Origin: Muricoccus harenae
GTDB lineage: Bacteria > Pseudomonadota > Alphaproteobacteria > Acetobacterales > Acetobacteraceae
Reading direction: 5' to 3'
Assembly (NCBI RefSeq): GCF_009848505.1
Contig: NZ_WWDL01000018.1
Span: forward strand, 45,562-109,561
Length of the DNA: 64,000 nt
The position numbers were made by a program, and so were the translations under genes. A model generated the notes under the pieces. The model made no database searches. It was not told the origin of the DNA and saw nothing but the letters and a program-made list of their open reading frames with translations. This document shows positions 9,080-18,376 of this stretch, piece by piece (the stretch's first letter is position 1; each line of letters starts with the position of its first letter).

Positions 9080-9295
9080 ATGTCGGAAACCGTAAAGAAT
9101 GCCGTGACGCCAGAAGCCGTTGCCTTCAGGCTCATGGAGAAGATCATGACGGCTGAGCGAAAGAGCTTCCTTCCCAGCCCGACCGAGTCCGGTGCGACGA
9201 CGATCACGCGCGACGAAGTGCTGGATCTCTACGCGCTCTGCATCGACGCGGTCAGCGGCAACCGCCACAACAGGTTGCACAACCGGCTGACCTGA
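9080..9295 (+). CDS. Small unknown protein, tandem paralogue A
   Basis: A 71-residue protein that I do not recognise. The start is ATG at 9080, preceded by GAGGAACG. The core VAFRLMEKIMTAERK (from residue 14) and a C-terminal helix TRDEVLDLYALCIDAV align with the next gene, VALKLLAKIMMAERK and REETLELLARCIAAV. The spacing from the initiator methionine to the VA[FL][RK]L block is identical in both. It appears to be two amphipathic helices joined by a polar loop, soluble, with no signal peptide. The longer frame starting at 8420 runs through the antisense hydrolase and is a shadow. Confidence 0.65.
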   Translation: MSETVKNAVTPEAVAFRLMEKIMTAERKSFLPSPTESGATTITRDEVLDLYALCIDAVSGNRHNRLHNRLT

Positions 9296-9351
9296 CGCCG
9301 CCGGCTGGTCCGGGCGGCGTCCATTCAAGGCTCATGAAAGGGGACGACAGC

Positions 9352-9636
9352 ATGGCAGGCCGCATCCGTTATCCCGAAACGCGCGAAGAAGTCGCCTTGA
9401 AGCTGCTGGCGAAGATCATGATGGCTGAGCGAAAGCCGGTGATCTTCGGTGCCGCAGTAGGCGCGAAGGGTAAATACCGGGAGGAGACGCTCGAGCTCCT
9501 CGCGCGCTGCATCGCCGCCGTGGATGGCCGGCATGGGAAGGATGCCCCAGCGGCCGCCCTTCCCGCCGAGGGCGTGTCAGAAGGAAGTCAGGATGTGGTC
9601 GGCACACCCGTCCTGGTGAATGGCGAACCCGCCTAG
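9352..9636 (+). CDS. Small unknown protein, tandem paralogue B
   Basis: A 94-residue protein related to the gene 56 bp upstream. The shared part is residues 14-60; paralogue B has an extra C-terminal tail of about 35 residues rich in A, G and V. I chose the ATG at 9352 because it aligns exactly with the start of paralogue A and has AAGGGGAC upstream; an in-frame ATG at 9334 would add six residues. Its stop shares a CTAG tetranucleotide with the stop of the convergent phaZ gene. Function is unknown; the pair probably arose by local duplication and diverged. Confidence 0.65.
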   Translation: MAGRIRYPETREEVALKLLAKIMMAERKPVIFGAAVGAKGKYREETLELLARCIAAVDGRHGKDAPAAALPAEGVSEGSQDVVGTPVLVNGEPA

Positions 9637-10862
9637 CTGTTCGCCTCAATCATCGCGCGAACTTTCGGATAGACCTCGCTGGCCCAGCGGCGGCCGCTGA
9701 AGACGCCGTAATGGCCGACGCCCGTCTGCAGATGGTGGTGGCGGTTGGCAAGCGGGATGTTGGGGCAGAGGTCCAGCGCCGCCATGGTCTGGCCGATGGC
9801 GCAGATATCGTCGCGCTCACCCTCCACCGTGAGAAGGGCGGTGCGGCGAATGGCCTCGGGGCGGACGCGGCGGCCGCGGTGCATGAGCTGGCCGCGCGGG
9901 AGGTCGTGCTCCTGGAAGATCCGTTGCACGGTTTCGAGGTAGTAGGCGGCAGGCAGGTCCATCACCGCGAAATACTCATCGTAGAAGCGGCGGTGGGCCT
10001 CGGCACTCTCGAAGTCCCCGGCGACGATGTTGTCGTATTGGGTCCGGTGCGCCTTCAGGTGGCGGCCGATGTTCATCGACATGAAGGCCTGGAGCTGGAT
10101 GGCGCCGGGATAGACGCGGCGGCCGGCGCCGGCATAGCGGGCTGGCACTGTGCCGATGAGGTTCCGCTCGAACCACTCGATCGGCTTCGACTGCGCGAGG
10201 TCATTCACCGTGGTCGGGCTGATCCGCGTGTCGATCGGGCCCGCCATCAGGGTCATGCTGGCGGGTGTGGCCCGGTTGCGGTCCTCGGCCATCACTGCCA
10301 CCGCGGCGAGGGTTGCGGGCGCGGGCTGGCAGACGGCGAGCACATGGCTGCCGGGGCCCATCACCTCAAGGAAGCGGATGATGTGGTCGGTGAAATCGTC
10401 GAAGGCGAATTCACCGGCAGAGAGCGGGACGTCCCGGGCGTTGATCCAGTCGGTGATATAGACGTCGTGGTCGGGCAGCAGCACCTCCACCGTGCCTCGG
10501 AGCAGGGTGGAGAAATGGCCGGACATGGGGGCCACCACCAGCACGCGGGGCTGCTGGACCGGCGTGTCCTTCGCGAAGCGGAGCAGGGTGGCGAAGGGGG
10601 TTTCGTCGACCACCTCCTCCGTCACCTCGACATCGTGGTTGCCGACGCGGGTGGTGGTGAAGCCGTAATTCGGACGGGCATGGGTGGTCCTGGCGCGGGC
10701 AATCAGCTCGAAGGCGGCACTCGCGCGGCGAATATAGGGGGCGGCCAGCGGCATGGCAGCCGTCACCGACTCCCATTGGCGCAGGATGCGGCCCGCGCTC
10801 TCAGCGAAGGCTCGCATCGGGAACTGCAAGTCCTGCTGCGTCTGCCAGAGGCTATAGATCAT
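9633..10862 (-). CDS. phaZ: Intracellular polyhydroxyalkanoate depolymerase
   Basis: A 409-residue alpha/beta hydrolase that degrades stored polyhydroxybutyrate granules. The N-terminus MIYSLWQTQQDL and the AVCQPAPATLAAVA block, where a cysteine replaces the usual nucleophile serine, are characteristic of the cytoplasmic PhaZ family. VYITDWINARDVPL and the late TVEGERDDICAIGQT (acid) and HHHLQTGVGHYGVFSG (histidine) complete the catalytic set. The length equals that of family members when read from the ATG at 10862; the frame extends 35 codons upstream without conservation. No phasin or synthase is adjacent. Confidence 0.9.
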   Translation of the reverse strand: MIYSLWQTQQDLQFPMRAFAESAGRILRQWESVTAAMPLAAPYIRRASAAFELIARARTTHARPNYGFTTTRVGNHDVEVTEEVVDETPFATLLRFAKDTPVQQPRVLVVAPMSGHFSTLLRGTVEVLLPDHDVYITDWINARDVPLSAGEFAFDDFTDHIIRFLEVMGPGSHVLAVCQPAPATLAAVAVMAEDRNRATPASMTLMAGPIDTRISPTTVNDLAQSKPIEWFERNLIGTVPARYAGAGRRVYPGAIQLQAFMSMNIGRHLKAHRTQYDNIVAGDFESAEAHRRFYDEYFAVMDLPAAYYLETVQRIFQEHDLPRGQLMHRGRRVRPEAIRRTALLTVEGERDDICAIGQTMAALDLCPNIPLANRHHHLQTGVGHYGVFSGRRWASEVYPKVRAMIEANS

Positions 10863-11214
10863 GCGGTTTGTGGCAGTCGGTTCAGCAGCATGGAACTTGA
10901 ACGGCCCGGGCCGGGCAGGGTTGTGATCACAGTGTCGCATGGTGGTTAATCCGGCCTGCTTGGTCAACGGTCCCTCATCCCGACCGGCGCCGCGTGGGTA
11001 GCAGGGCAGGGGTGCAAGGGCCGGGTTGCACGGCGGATGGCCCGAGGGCAGCTTCGGGGCTGGCGCGCGGCTGCGGGCGGCGCCAAGTTGGGGCGTATCA
11101 GGGCATGGAACATGCTTCGCTCTGCGCCAAGGCTGGCCGGGGACAGGGCGCCCCGGGGCGCCGGCTGGTTCAGGGAAGGACCCGGCGAACGGGGCCCAAG
11201 GGGACAGGAACGCA
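10863..11214. other. 352-nt divergent intergenic region, phaZ / GST
   Basis: This stretch separates two divergent genes and must contain both promoters. Frames run through it on both strands, but none has a ribosome site or recognisable protein. I see no repeat, hairpin or binding site that rises above chance. Confidence 0.4.
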
Positions 11215-11880
11215 ATGGATCAGGCCCGCCTCCTCATCAGCAGCCGCAACTACTCCTCCTGGTCGCTCAGGGGCTTCCTGCTCGCGCGGCTGGCCGGCCT
11301 GGATTTCCGGGTGGAGGTCGTGAACCTCCAGGACGAGGCCGCGCGGGCGGAGCTCCTGATGCAGGCCTCATCGATCCGCATCCCCTGCCTCATCCATGGC
11401 GAGTTGCGGGTTTGGGACACCATGGCCATTGCGGAATACCTGGCGGAGATCCGGCCGGCGGCGGGGCTCTATCCCGGGGATCCGACCGCGCGCGCCCGCT
11501 GCCGCTCAATCGCGGGGGAGATGCATTCCGGGTTCCACGCCTTGCGGGCCTCGCTGCCGATGAACCTGCGGGCGCACCGGCCGGGCTTCCGCATCTGGTC
11601 CGGACCGCAAGCGGATATCGAGCGCATCCTGCAGATCTGGCGGGACTGCCTCGGCACATGGAAGGGGCCCTGGCTGTTCGGGGAGCGGCCCTGCATGGCG
11701 GATGCGATGTATGCGCCGGTGGTGACGCGCTTTCTTACCTATGATGTGAAGCTGGATGGCGCCTGCGCGGCCTATGCCCAGACGATCATGGAATGGGCAC
11801 CCATGGCGGAATGGATCGCGGCGGCCCAGGAGGAGCCCGAGCCGCCGATCCATGAGCTGGAGGTGGAGGCGGAGTTCTAG
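11215..11880 (+). CDS. Glutathione S-transferase family protein
   Basis: A 221-residue GST, distinct from the one at 1920. The N-domain starts RLLISSRNYSSWSLRG (residues 5-20), with serines at the glutathione-activating position, then IRIPCLIHGELRVWDTMAIAEYL with the cis-proline and the D-T/S pair. The C-domain holds LFGERPCMADAMYAPV, the capping aspartate region. NYSSWS is typical of the YfcF/MaiA-related group. The start is ATG at 11215 behind GGACAGG. Substrate unknown. Confidence 0.85.
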   Translation: MDQARLLISSRNYSSWSLRGFLLARLAGLDFRVEVVNLQDEAARAELLMQASSIRIPCLIHGELRVWDTMAIAEYLAEIRPAAGLYPGDPTARARCRSIAGEMHSGFHALRASLPMNLRAHRPGFRIWSGPQADIERILQIWRDCLGTWKGPWLFGERPCMADAMYAPVVTRFLTYDVKLDGACAAYAQTIMEWAPMAEWIAAAQEEPEPPIHELEVEAEF

Positions 11881-11898
11881 GCGTCGCCTCCGCCAGCG

Positions 11899-12882
11899 TC
11901 AGTCGAGCTTGGCGCCGGCAGCCTTAACCACATCGCGCCACTTGTCGTTCTCGGCGGTGATGTAGCGGTCGAACTCGGCCGGGCCGAGGGGCTTCGGGCT
12001 GCTGCCGATCTCGCGCAGCCGTTCCGCAATGGCGGGCTCGGCGACGATGCCGGTCACGGTCTGGGCGAGCTTGTCGATGATCGGGCGCGGCACCTTGGCG
12101 GGGGCCTGGAAACCGAACCATGCCACGGCCTCGAAGTCCGGAATGCCGGACTCCTTTACCGTGGGGATATCGCGCAGGTTGAACCAGCGGTTCGCGGAGG
12201 TGACGGCAAGGCAGCGCATGCGGCCCGCCTCAATATGCGGCAGGTAGCCAGGGAGGTTGTCGATCGCGACCTCCACCCGGCCCGCGAGGACGTCCGGGAT
12301 GATCTGAGAGGTGCCGCGATAGGGCACATGGGTGAGGTTCACGCCGGCCTTGGTCTTCAGGTACTCGCCGCAGAGATGACCGGAGGTACCGTTGCCCGGG
12401 GTGCCGTAGTTCAGCTGGCCGGGCTTGCCCTTGGCCGCCGCCAGCACGTCCTGCAGGGTCTTGAAGGGGGAGTTGGCGGGAACGACGATGCCGTTCGCCA
12501 CCTCGTTGATCAGCGCGATGCTGGTCAGGTCCTTCATGGGGTCATAAGGCAGGCGCGTGTAGAGAAACTGGTTGATGCTGGCCGTGCCGATCGTGCAGGT
12601 GAGCAGGGTGTACCCGTCGGGATCAGCCTTCGCGACCATGTCCGCGCCAAGATTGCCGCCGGCGCCGGGGCGGTTGTCGATCACCACCGGCTGGCCGAGC
12701 AGGACATTCATCCGCTCCGCCACCACACGCGCCGTCAGGTCCGTTGCGCCGCCCGCCGGGAAGGGGACGACCATGCGGATTGAGCGGCTGGGATAGGCCG
12801 GCTGTGCCCGCAGCGTCGCCGGCGCGGCGAGTGCGGGCACCGCCAGCAGCGTGCTGCGGCGGGTGATGTTACCAAACGTCAT
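11899..12882 (-). CDS. Bug-family (TctC-type) tripartite tricarboxylate transporter substrate-binding protein
   Basis: A 327-residue periplasmic receptor with a short signal peptide ending near residue 26 (LRAQPA). Bug landmarks: IRMVVPFPAGGATDL at about 35-49, VVIDNRPGAGGNLGADM at about 74-90 and LTHVPYRGTSQIIPD at about 182. The C-terminus has the conserved EFDRYITAENDKWRDVVKAAG. It lies 5 nt downstream of another Bug gene on the same strand, and the two proteins are clearly related, so this looks like an old tandem duplication with separate ligand choice. No membrane partner is nearby. Confidence 0.92.
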   Translation of the reverse strand: MTFGNITRRSTLLAVPALAAPATLRAQPAYPSRSIRMVVPFPAGGATDLTARVVAERMNVLLGQPVVIDNRPGAGGNLGADMVAKADPDGYTLLTCTIGTASINQFLYTRLPYDPMKDLTSIALINEVANGIVVPANSPFKTLQDVLAAAKGKPGQLNYGTPGNGTSGHLCGEYLKTKAGVNLTHVPYRGTSQIIPDVLAGRVEVAIDNLPGYLPHIEAGRMRCLAVTSANRWFNLRDIPTVKESGIPDFEAVAWFGFQAPAKVPRPIIDKLAQTVTGIVAEPAIAERLREIGSSPKPLGPAEFDRYITAENDKWRDVVKAAGAKLD

Positions 12883-12887
12883 TCAGA

Positions 12888-13892
12888 CTACTCCACTGTT
12901 GCGCCGGACTTCCGGACCACATCGCCCCACTTGCGGGTTTCGGCCCGCACAAAGGCAGTGAAGGTGTCAGGCGTGGTACCGCCATCCGGGGTCAGGCCAG
13001 GCATCATCCCGCCCAAGTCCGCAAATCGGGCTTTGGTTGCGGGTTCCTTAACGACCGCGTCGATCTCGGCGCCGAGGCGCTCGATGATCGCGCGGGGGGT
13101 ACGGGCGGGGGCCTGGACGCCGAACCAAGCGGTGGCCTCCACGCCCGGTAGCCCGGCCTCTGCGGTGGTCGGGCAGTCCGGCAGGGCGGGGGTGCGCTCC
13201 TTGGTGGTGACGGCGAGGGGGCGCAAGCGGCCATCCCGGAGATGGCCGATGACGGATGGCAGGTTGTCCACGGCCACCTCGACGCGCCCGGCCATCACCT
13301 CGGCCAACATCGGGCCGGCGCCACGGAAGGGAACATGCGTCATGTTGATGCCCGCTTCCATCTTCAGCAACTCACCGGTGACATGGAGGGAGGTGCCGGC
13401 GCCCGAGGAGCCGATGTTGAGTTTGTTCGGGTTGGCCTTCGCATAGGCCACCAGCTCCTGCAACGTGCGAACGGGCAGCGAATTCGTGACGAAGATGACG
13501 TTGGGCACGCGGATGACCAGCCCGACCTCGGCGAGGTCCTCCGGCTTATAAGGCATGCGGTCGCCGTAAAGGGTGTAGTTGATGGCCCCGCTCGATATGG
13601 TCTGCATCAGGAAGGTGTAACCGTCGGGCTCCGCCTTCGAGACATAATCGGAGCCGACATTGCCGCCGGCGCCGGCTCGGTTCTCAACGGTGAAGGGCTG
13701 GCCGAGACGGGCCTGCAGGCGCTCGCACAGGATGCGGGCTACGACATCCGTCGTGCCGGCCGGCGTGAAGGGGACGACGACGCGGACGGGGCGGGCAGGC
13801 CATGAGCCCTGGGCACGGGCAGTGCTGGAAAGGGCCGTGGAGAGGGTGGCGGCGAAGGGCACGGCGAGGGCCGTGCGGCGCGACAGGGTCAT
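12888..13892 (-). CDS. Bug-family (TctC-type) tripartite tricarboxylate transporter substrate-binding protein
   Basis: A 334-residue receptor with a twin-arginine-like signal (SRRTALAVPF) cleaved near ARAQG. Typical motifs: VRVVVPFTPAGTTDVV, FTVENRAGAGGNVGSD and MTHVPFRGAGPMLAEV. The start is chosen as the ATG at 13892, which has GGAGG with a 6-nt spacer; an ATG two codons upstream (13898) abuts the same GGAGG and is too close. It is the first gene of a two-Bug operon. The ligand is unknown. Confidence 0.92.
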   Translation of the reverse strand: MTLSRRTALAVPFAATLSTALSSTARAQGSWPARPVRVVVPFTPAGTTDVVARILCERLQARLGQPFTVENRAGAGGNVGSDYVSKAEPDGYTFLMQTISSGAINYTLYGDRMPYKPEDLAEVGLVIRVPNVIFVTNSLPVRTLQELVAYAKANPNKLNIGSSGAGTSLHVTGELLKMEAGINMTHVPFRGAGPMLAEVMAGRVEVAVDNLPSVIGHLRDGRLRPLAVTTKERTPALPDCPTTAEAGLPGVEATAWFGVQAPARTPRAIIERLGAEIDAVVKEPATKARFADLGGMMPGLTPDGGTTPDTFTAFVRAETRKWGDVVRKSGATVE

Positions 13893-14158
13893 GGACATCC
13901 TCCGTTGTCTCCGCGGCGGGGTCTTTTGCCCTGTGTGAGGAATCGCGGAGCGATCAGACTTCCTGCCGCAGCGTCGCGCCGCTTGCAAGGGGCGCGCATC
14001 GGCGCTCCATCCCCTGCCGTCACCTCTGGCGCGCCGCATCGGATGCCGTGCATCCTCGCCTGCATCCCGCCCCGGGCTGAGGCGTTGCGGGTGGAGCCGG
14101 GCCGCGGGCTCCGGAATACGGGCCGGTTTGGTTGTGGCTGGTGAGGATCGGGATCAGC

Positions 14159-15943
14159 ATGGGCTTTCTCCAAACCTACGCCCGCGTGCTGGGGCTTCTT
14201 GCCCCGGACAAGTGGGTGGCGATCGGTTTGGCTCTCGCCTCGCTCGCGGTGGCAGGGCTGCAATTCCTGGAGCCGGTGCTGTTTGGACGGGTGGTGGACG
14301 TGCTCTCGGGGGCGGACCGGCTCCCGGAGGACGAGGTGTGGCGCCAGGCCGTGTCGCTGCTCGTGGTCTGGGGCGCCGTCGGGCTCACGGGGATCGCGGC
14401 GAATGTGGCGGTCAGTCTGTTGTCAGACCGCATGGCGCACCGGAACCGGCTGGCGGTGATGCACCGTTACTTCCAGCATGTGCTGGCCATGCCGCTCTCC
14501 TTCCATGGCGACACGCAGTCCGGCCGGCTGATGAAGATCATGCTGGTGGGAACGGACCACCTGTTCGGGATATGGCTGTCCTTCTTCCGCGAGCACCTCA
14601 CCACCTTCATCACCATGCTGGTGCTGCTGCCGCTGACCTTCCTGATGAACTGGCGACTGGCCATCGTGCTGCTGGTCCTCGTGGTCGTGTTCTGCGCGGT
14701 GGCCGCCTTCGTGGTCAGCCGCACGCAGGAGGCGCAGGAGACCGTGGAGGGGCTGCAGACGCAGCTCGCGGGCAATGCGCAGGACGCGCTGTCCAATGTC
14801 GTGGTGGTGCAGTCCTTCACCCGCATGGCGGCCGAGGCGAAGCTGTTCGGCGACATCATGCGGCAGGTGCTGGACCACCAGTTCCCGGTGCTGAACTGGT
14901 GGGCGGTGGTGTCCGTCCTGACGCGCTCGGCCAGCACCATCAGCGTCATCACCATCTTTATCCTGGGCACCTGGCTGCACATGAGAGGCCAGGCATCCGT
15001 CGGCGAGATTGTGTCCTTCATGGGCTTCGCCACCATGCTGATCGGGCGGCTGGAAGGAGCGGTGGGCTTCGTCTCGCGGCTGCTGATGCAGGTGCCCGGG
15101 CTGCGGGAGGTATTCTCCGTGCTGGATGCGCGCAGCTCGGTGCCGGATCGCCTGGACGCCATCGACTTGCCACGGGTGCAGGGGGCGGTGGCCTTCGACA
15201 AGGTCGCCTTCGGCTATCCGGGCGGCGGGCTGATCCTGAACGACGTGAGCTTCGAGGCGGCGCCCGGGAAGACCGTGGCGCTGGTTGGCCAAACCGGCGC
15301 GGGCAAGTCCACCGCCATGTCGCTGCTCCAGCGTCTGTGGGATCCGGTGAGCGGGCGCATCACGATCGACGGGCACAACCTGCGCGACATCAAGCTCGAG
15401 AGCCTTCGGCGCAATGTCGGCGTGGTGTTCCAGGACGCCATGCTGTTCAACCGCACCATCCGCGAGAACCTACTGATCGGGCGGCCCGACGCCACCCAGG
15501 ATCAGATCGAGCATGCCTGCCGCATGGCGGAGGCGCATGACTTCATCACCCGCCAGCCCCAGGGCTACGACACCATGGTGGGGGAGCGGGGCACCACCCT
15601 CTCGGGTGGGCAGAAGCAGCGGCTGTCCATCGCGCGGGCGCTGTTGAAGGACCCGCCGATCCTGATCCTGGACGAGGCGACCAGCGCGCTGGACGCGGCG
15701 ACCGAGGCGCGGGTGCAGAAGGCTCTGAAGGCACTGATGGCCGGGCGGACCACCTTCATCATCGCGCACCGGCTTTCGACGATCCGGGATGCCGACGAGA
15801 TCCTGGTCTTCGAGCAGGGGCGGATCGTGGAACGCGGCAGCTTCGAGGAGCTGGTGGCGCTGGGCGGCCGTTTCGCGGAACTGGTGCGGACCCAGCTTTC
15901 CGGCGCGGAGGCGAAGCAGGCCGCCGCCGCCGAGGCAGCCTGA
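14159..15943 (+). CDS. ndvA: NdvA/ChvA-like glucan ABC exporter (fused permease and ATPase)
   Basis: A 594-residue half-size ABC exporter. An N-terminal transmembrane domain (about residues 15-300) contains ChvA-like segments such as LFGIWLSFFREHL and FPVLNWWAVVSVLTRSAST. The C-terminal ATPase has a Walker A GQTGAGKST near residue 377, the signature LSGGQ near 481, Walker B ILILDEATSALD and the H-loop IIAHRLST. Rhizobial NdvA/ChvA exports cyclic beta-1,2-glucan to the periplasm. No cyclic glucan synthase (ndvB/chvB) lies here, so the substrate is inferred from similarity only. GAGGATCGG precedes the ATG at 14159; a TTG at 14132 is less likely. Confidence 0.8.
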   Translation: MGFLQTYARVLGLLAPDKWVAIGLALASLAVAGLQFLEPVLFGRVVDVLSGADRLPEDEVWRQAVSLLVVWGAVGLTGIAANVAVSLLSDRMAHRNRLAVMHRYFQHVLAMPLSFHGDTQSGRLMKIMLVGTDHLFGIWLSFFREHLTTFITMLVLLPLTFLMNWRLAIVLLVLVVVFCAVAAFVVSRTQEAQETVEGLQTQLAGNAQDALSNVVVVQSFTRMAAEAKLFGDIMRQVLDHQFPVLNWWAVVSVLTRSASTISVITIFILGTWLHMRGQASVGEIVSFMGFATMLIGRLEGAVGFVSRLLMQVPGLREVFSVLDARSSVPDRLDAIDLPRVQGAVAFDKVAFGYPGGGLILNDVSFEAAPGKTVALVGQTGAGKSTAMSLLQRLWDPVSGRITIDGHNLRDIKLESLRRNVGVVFQDAMLFNRTIRENLLIGRPDATQDQIEHACRMAEAHDFITRQPQGYDTMVGERGTTLSGGQKQRLSIARALLKDPPILILDEATSALDAATEARVQKALKALMAGRTTFIIAHRLSTIRDADEILVFEQGRIVERGSFEELVALGGRFAELVRTQLSGAEAKQAAAAEAA

Positions 15944-16122
15944 GGCGCCCCCCCGGCCGCCTCTGGCCGCCACCGGCCCTGCCTTCCGCCTCACCGGATG
16001 TTCCCGTGGGAGGCGTGTGCCCTGGCTTCCGTTCAAGCCAGGGTGAGCGTGGCGCTTTCCGCTTGTGAGTGACCCCGGCGCGGCTGCCAGATTATCGAAA
16101 TGACAGGCCGGTGGAGGGCGTC

Positions 16123-16554
16123 ATGACGATTTCGACCATCCTGCGGGGGAAGGGATCCGCCGTGGTGAGCGTGGCGCCGGAGTTGGCGCTGGTAGAGGTG
16201 GCGCGCACCCTGGTCCGCCACCGCGTCGGCGCCGTGCTGGTGCGGAGTGGAGAGGGGCCGATCCTCGGCATCCTGTCCGAGCGGGACGTCGTGCGGGCAC
16301 TGGCGGAGGATGAGGGCTCGGTGGACGGGCTGGTAGCCTCGGACGTGATGACGCGTGTGCTCCACACCGTCACCCTCGATACGCCGATCACCCGGGCGCT
16401 GGAGATGATGACCGACCGGCGGGTGCGGCATCTGCCGGTGCTGGAGGGCGAGACGCTGCGCGGAATCGTCTCGATCGGCGACCTGGTGAAGGCGCGGATC
16501 GACGAGGCGGTGGGCGAGGCGGCGGCGCTGCGGGACTACGTGGTGGCCAGCTAG
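16123..16554 (+). CDS. Tandem CBS-domain protein
   Basis: A 143-residue protein made of two CBS domains (about residues 4-60 and 72-135). Both contain the family's G-x-hydrophobic-S-x-x-D pattern: LGILSERDVVRAL and RGIVSIGDLVKARI. Paired CBS domains bind adenosyl nucleotides such as AMP, ATP or NAD and usually regulate a partner. This is a free-standing regulator with no fused enzyme. The start is ATG at 16123 behind GGAGGGC; the frame begins 18 codons earlier. It precedes purU but is separated by 139 bp. Confidence 0.88.
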   Translation: MTISTILRGKGSAVVSVAPELALVEVARTLVRHRVGAVLVRSGEGPILGILSERDVVRALAEDEGSVDGLVASDVMTRVLHTVTLDTPITRALEMMTDRRVRHLPVLEGETLRGIVSIGDLVKARIDEAVGEAAALRDYVVAS

Positions 16555-16693
16555 GCCGCTCGGCGGCAAGGGATCGGCGACCCCGGCTAGGCGGCGGGCG
16601 CTTCCGCGCGGGCGGGGGCTGGCCGGGCGGCGTCCATGATGGCAGAGGCACAGGCGATGCCGCTCCGCCGGCAGCGACAGACGCGAGTCCGCC

Positions 16694-17572
16694 ATGCCCG
16701 AAATATCCAAGCCCAGGCCCGAGCACGTCCTGACCCTGTCCTGCCCGAACCGCCCGGGTATCGTGGCCGCGGTGGCCACCTGCATCTTCGAGCATGGCGG
16801 CAATATCCGCGAGGCGCAGCAATATGACGACGTGGAGAGCCACCGCTTCTTCGCGCGCATCACGCTGGACCATCCGGAGGACCGGCTGGACGTAGCCGCC
16901 CTGCGCGCCGGGCTGGAGGCGGTGGGCGAGCGCTTCTCGATGCAGTGGGCCCTGCGGGACCGAGCCGAGAAGCGGAAGGTCATCGTTCTCGTCTCGAAGT
17001 TCGACCACTGCCTGGCCGATATCCTCTACCGCTGGCGCCTGGGGGAGCTGCCGATGGAGCTGACCGGCATCATCTCGAACCATCCGCTCGAGACCTACCA
17101 GCACCTGGATTTCACCGGCGTGCCCTTCCACTATCTGCCGGTGACGAAGCAGACCAAGCTGGAGCAGGAGGCGGAAGTCTGGCGCGTGATCCGCGAGACG
17201 GGGGCGGAACTGGTGGTCCTCGCCCGCTACATGCAGGTGCTTTCGGATGGGCTTGCGGCGAAGCTGGCGGGGCGCTGCATCAATATCCACCACTCCTTCC
17301 TGCCGGGCTTCAAGGGCGCGAAGCCCTATCATCAGGCGCATGCGCGCGGGGTGAAGCTGATCGGAGCCACCGCCCATTTCGTAACCGCTGACTTGGATGA
17401 GGGGCCGATCATTGAGCAGGACGTGGAACGCATCAGCCATAACGACACGCCAGACGATCTGGTCCGCCAGGGGCGGGACATCGAACGGCGGGTGCTCTCC
17501 CGCGCGTTGCTCTGGCAGTTGGAGGACCGGGTGCTGCTGAACGGGTTCCGGACGGTGGTGTTCCGGGACTGA
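16694..17572 (+). CDS. purU: Formyltetrahydrofolate deformylase
   Basis: A 292-residue enzyme that hydrolyses 10-formyl-THF to formate and THF, balancing the one-carbon pool. An ACT domain (residues about 10-85, opening [16 protein letters not shown]) precedes the formyltransferase-like domain. Catalytic residues are visible in [11 protein letters not shown] (asparagine and histidine near residue 197) and [13 protein letters not shown] (aspartate near 234). The length matches E. coli PurU plus a short extension. ATG at 16694; no close operon partner. Confidence 0.93.
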   Translation: MPEISKPRPEHVLTLSCPNRPGIVAAVATCIFEHGGNIREAQQYDDVESHRFFARITLDHPEDRLDVAALRAGLEAVGERFSMQWALRDRAEKRKVIVLVSKFDHCLADILYRWRLGELPMELTGIISNHPLETYQHLDFTGVPFHYLPVTKQTKLEQEAEVWRVIRETGAELVVLARYMQVLSDGLAAKLAGRCINIHHSFLPGFKGAKPYHQAHARGVKLIGATAHFVTADLDEGPIIEQDVERISHNDTPDDLVRQGRDIERRVLSRALLWQLEDRVLLNGFRTVVFRD

Positions 17573-17596
17573 GCGGCGCCCGCGGGCGTTCCGCCT

Positions 17597-18154
17597 TCAG
17601 CCGCGCCCGCTGCTGAAGGCTACGAAGTCCTCAAGGAAGGCGCGGAGCTGCGCCTGGACCTTGGGGTCGGTCAGGACGCCTTCCGGATCGAAGGCACTGC
17701 CGGCGCGGGAGACCATGAGGTGGCCGCCGAACCAGGAGGCGGTGCCGAGGGTGCGGAGCACGGGCAGCCAGGCATGCTGGGCGAGGATGGTGCCGAAGCC
17801 GCCGGGCGAGGCCCCGATCACCGCCACCGGCTTGCCCCCGAAGACCCGGGGGATGTCGGCCCCCGGGCGGCTCAGCCAGTCGATGGCGTTCTTGAACACG
17901 CCGGGCATGGCGTTGTTGTACTCGGGGGTGACGAGGAGCAGGCCCTGGGAGCCGGCGATCACCTCCTTCAGGACGGTGACGGCGGCAGGGATGCCCTCCG
18001 CGGCCTCCAGGTCGCCGTCATAGAGGGGGATGCCATGGAGGGTGTGGACCTCCAGCGTCGATCCCTCCGGCATCATTCCTGCGGCAGCGCGGAGCAGGGC
18101 GGTGTTGAGGGACGCGCGGCGCAGGCTTCCGGAGAGGCCGATCAGTCTCGTCAT
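17597..18154 (-). CDS. NADPH-dependent FMN reductase / quinone reductase-like flavoprotein
   Basis: A 185-residue flavodoxin-fold protein. The phosphate-binding loop is [14 protein letters not shown] near residue 8, and the second signature is [21 protein letters not shown] (here shown as PEYN...KNAIDW). These are the marks of the FMN_red/ChrR/azoreductase family, which reduces FMN, quinones or chromate with NAD(P)H. The start is ATG at 18154 with GGTGGAG upstream; the open frame continues 18 codons. It converges with purU and is divergent from thrS. Confidence 0.88.
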   Translation of the reverse strand: MTRLIGLSGSLRRASLNTALLRAAAGMMPEGSTLEVHTLHGIPLYDGDLEAAEGIPAAVTVLKEVIAGSQGLLLVTPEYNNAMPGVFKNAIDWLSRPGADIPRVFGGKPVAVIGASPGGFGTILAQHAWLPVLRTLGTASWFGGHLMVSRAGSAFDPEGVLTDPKVQAQLRAFLEDFVAFSSGRG

Positions 18155-18376
18155 GCAGCATGCTCCACCGGGGTGGGCGAGTTTAGGCGCGTGGGTGAGG
18201 GCCGGCACAAGGCTTTCGGACCTAGGCTTCGGTACGGATTATGGGATCCGAGGAGCGTGGGAGGCTGCCCCGACCAGCCCGCGCTTGACCTTGGCCAGGG
18301 CGGGTGCCATCGCTCCCGGCCCTTCGCGACACATCGCGAAGCCCCGAAAACCCCTGCGAAAGGCCCATGCGCCCCC

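Noticed and set aside
10922..10931. TGTGATCACA palindrome upstream of phaZ
   Set aside because: A 10-bp palindrome is expected dozens of times by chance in 64 kb; CRP sites need a 6-bp spacer.
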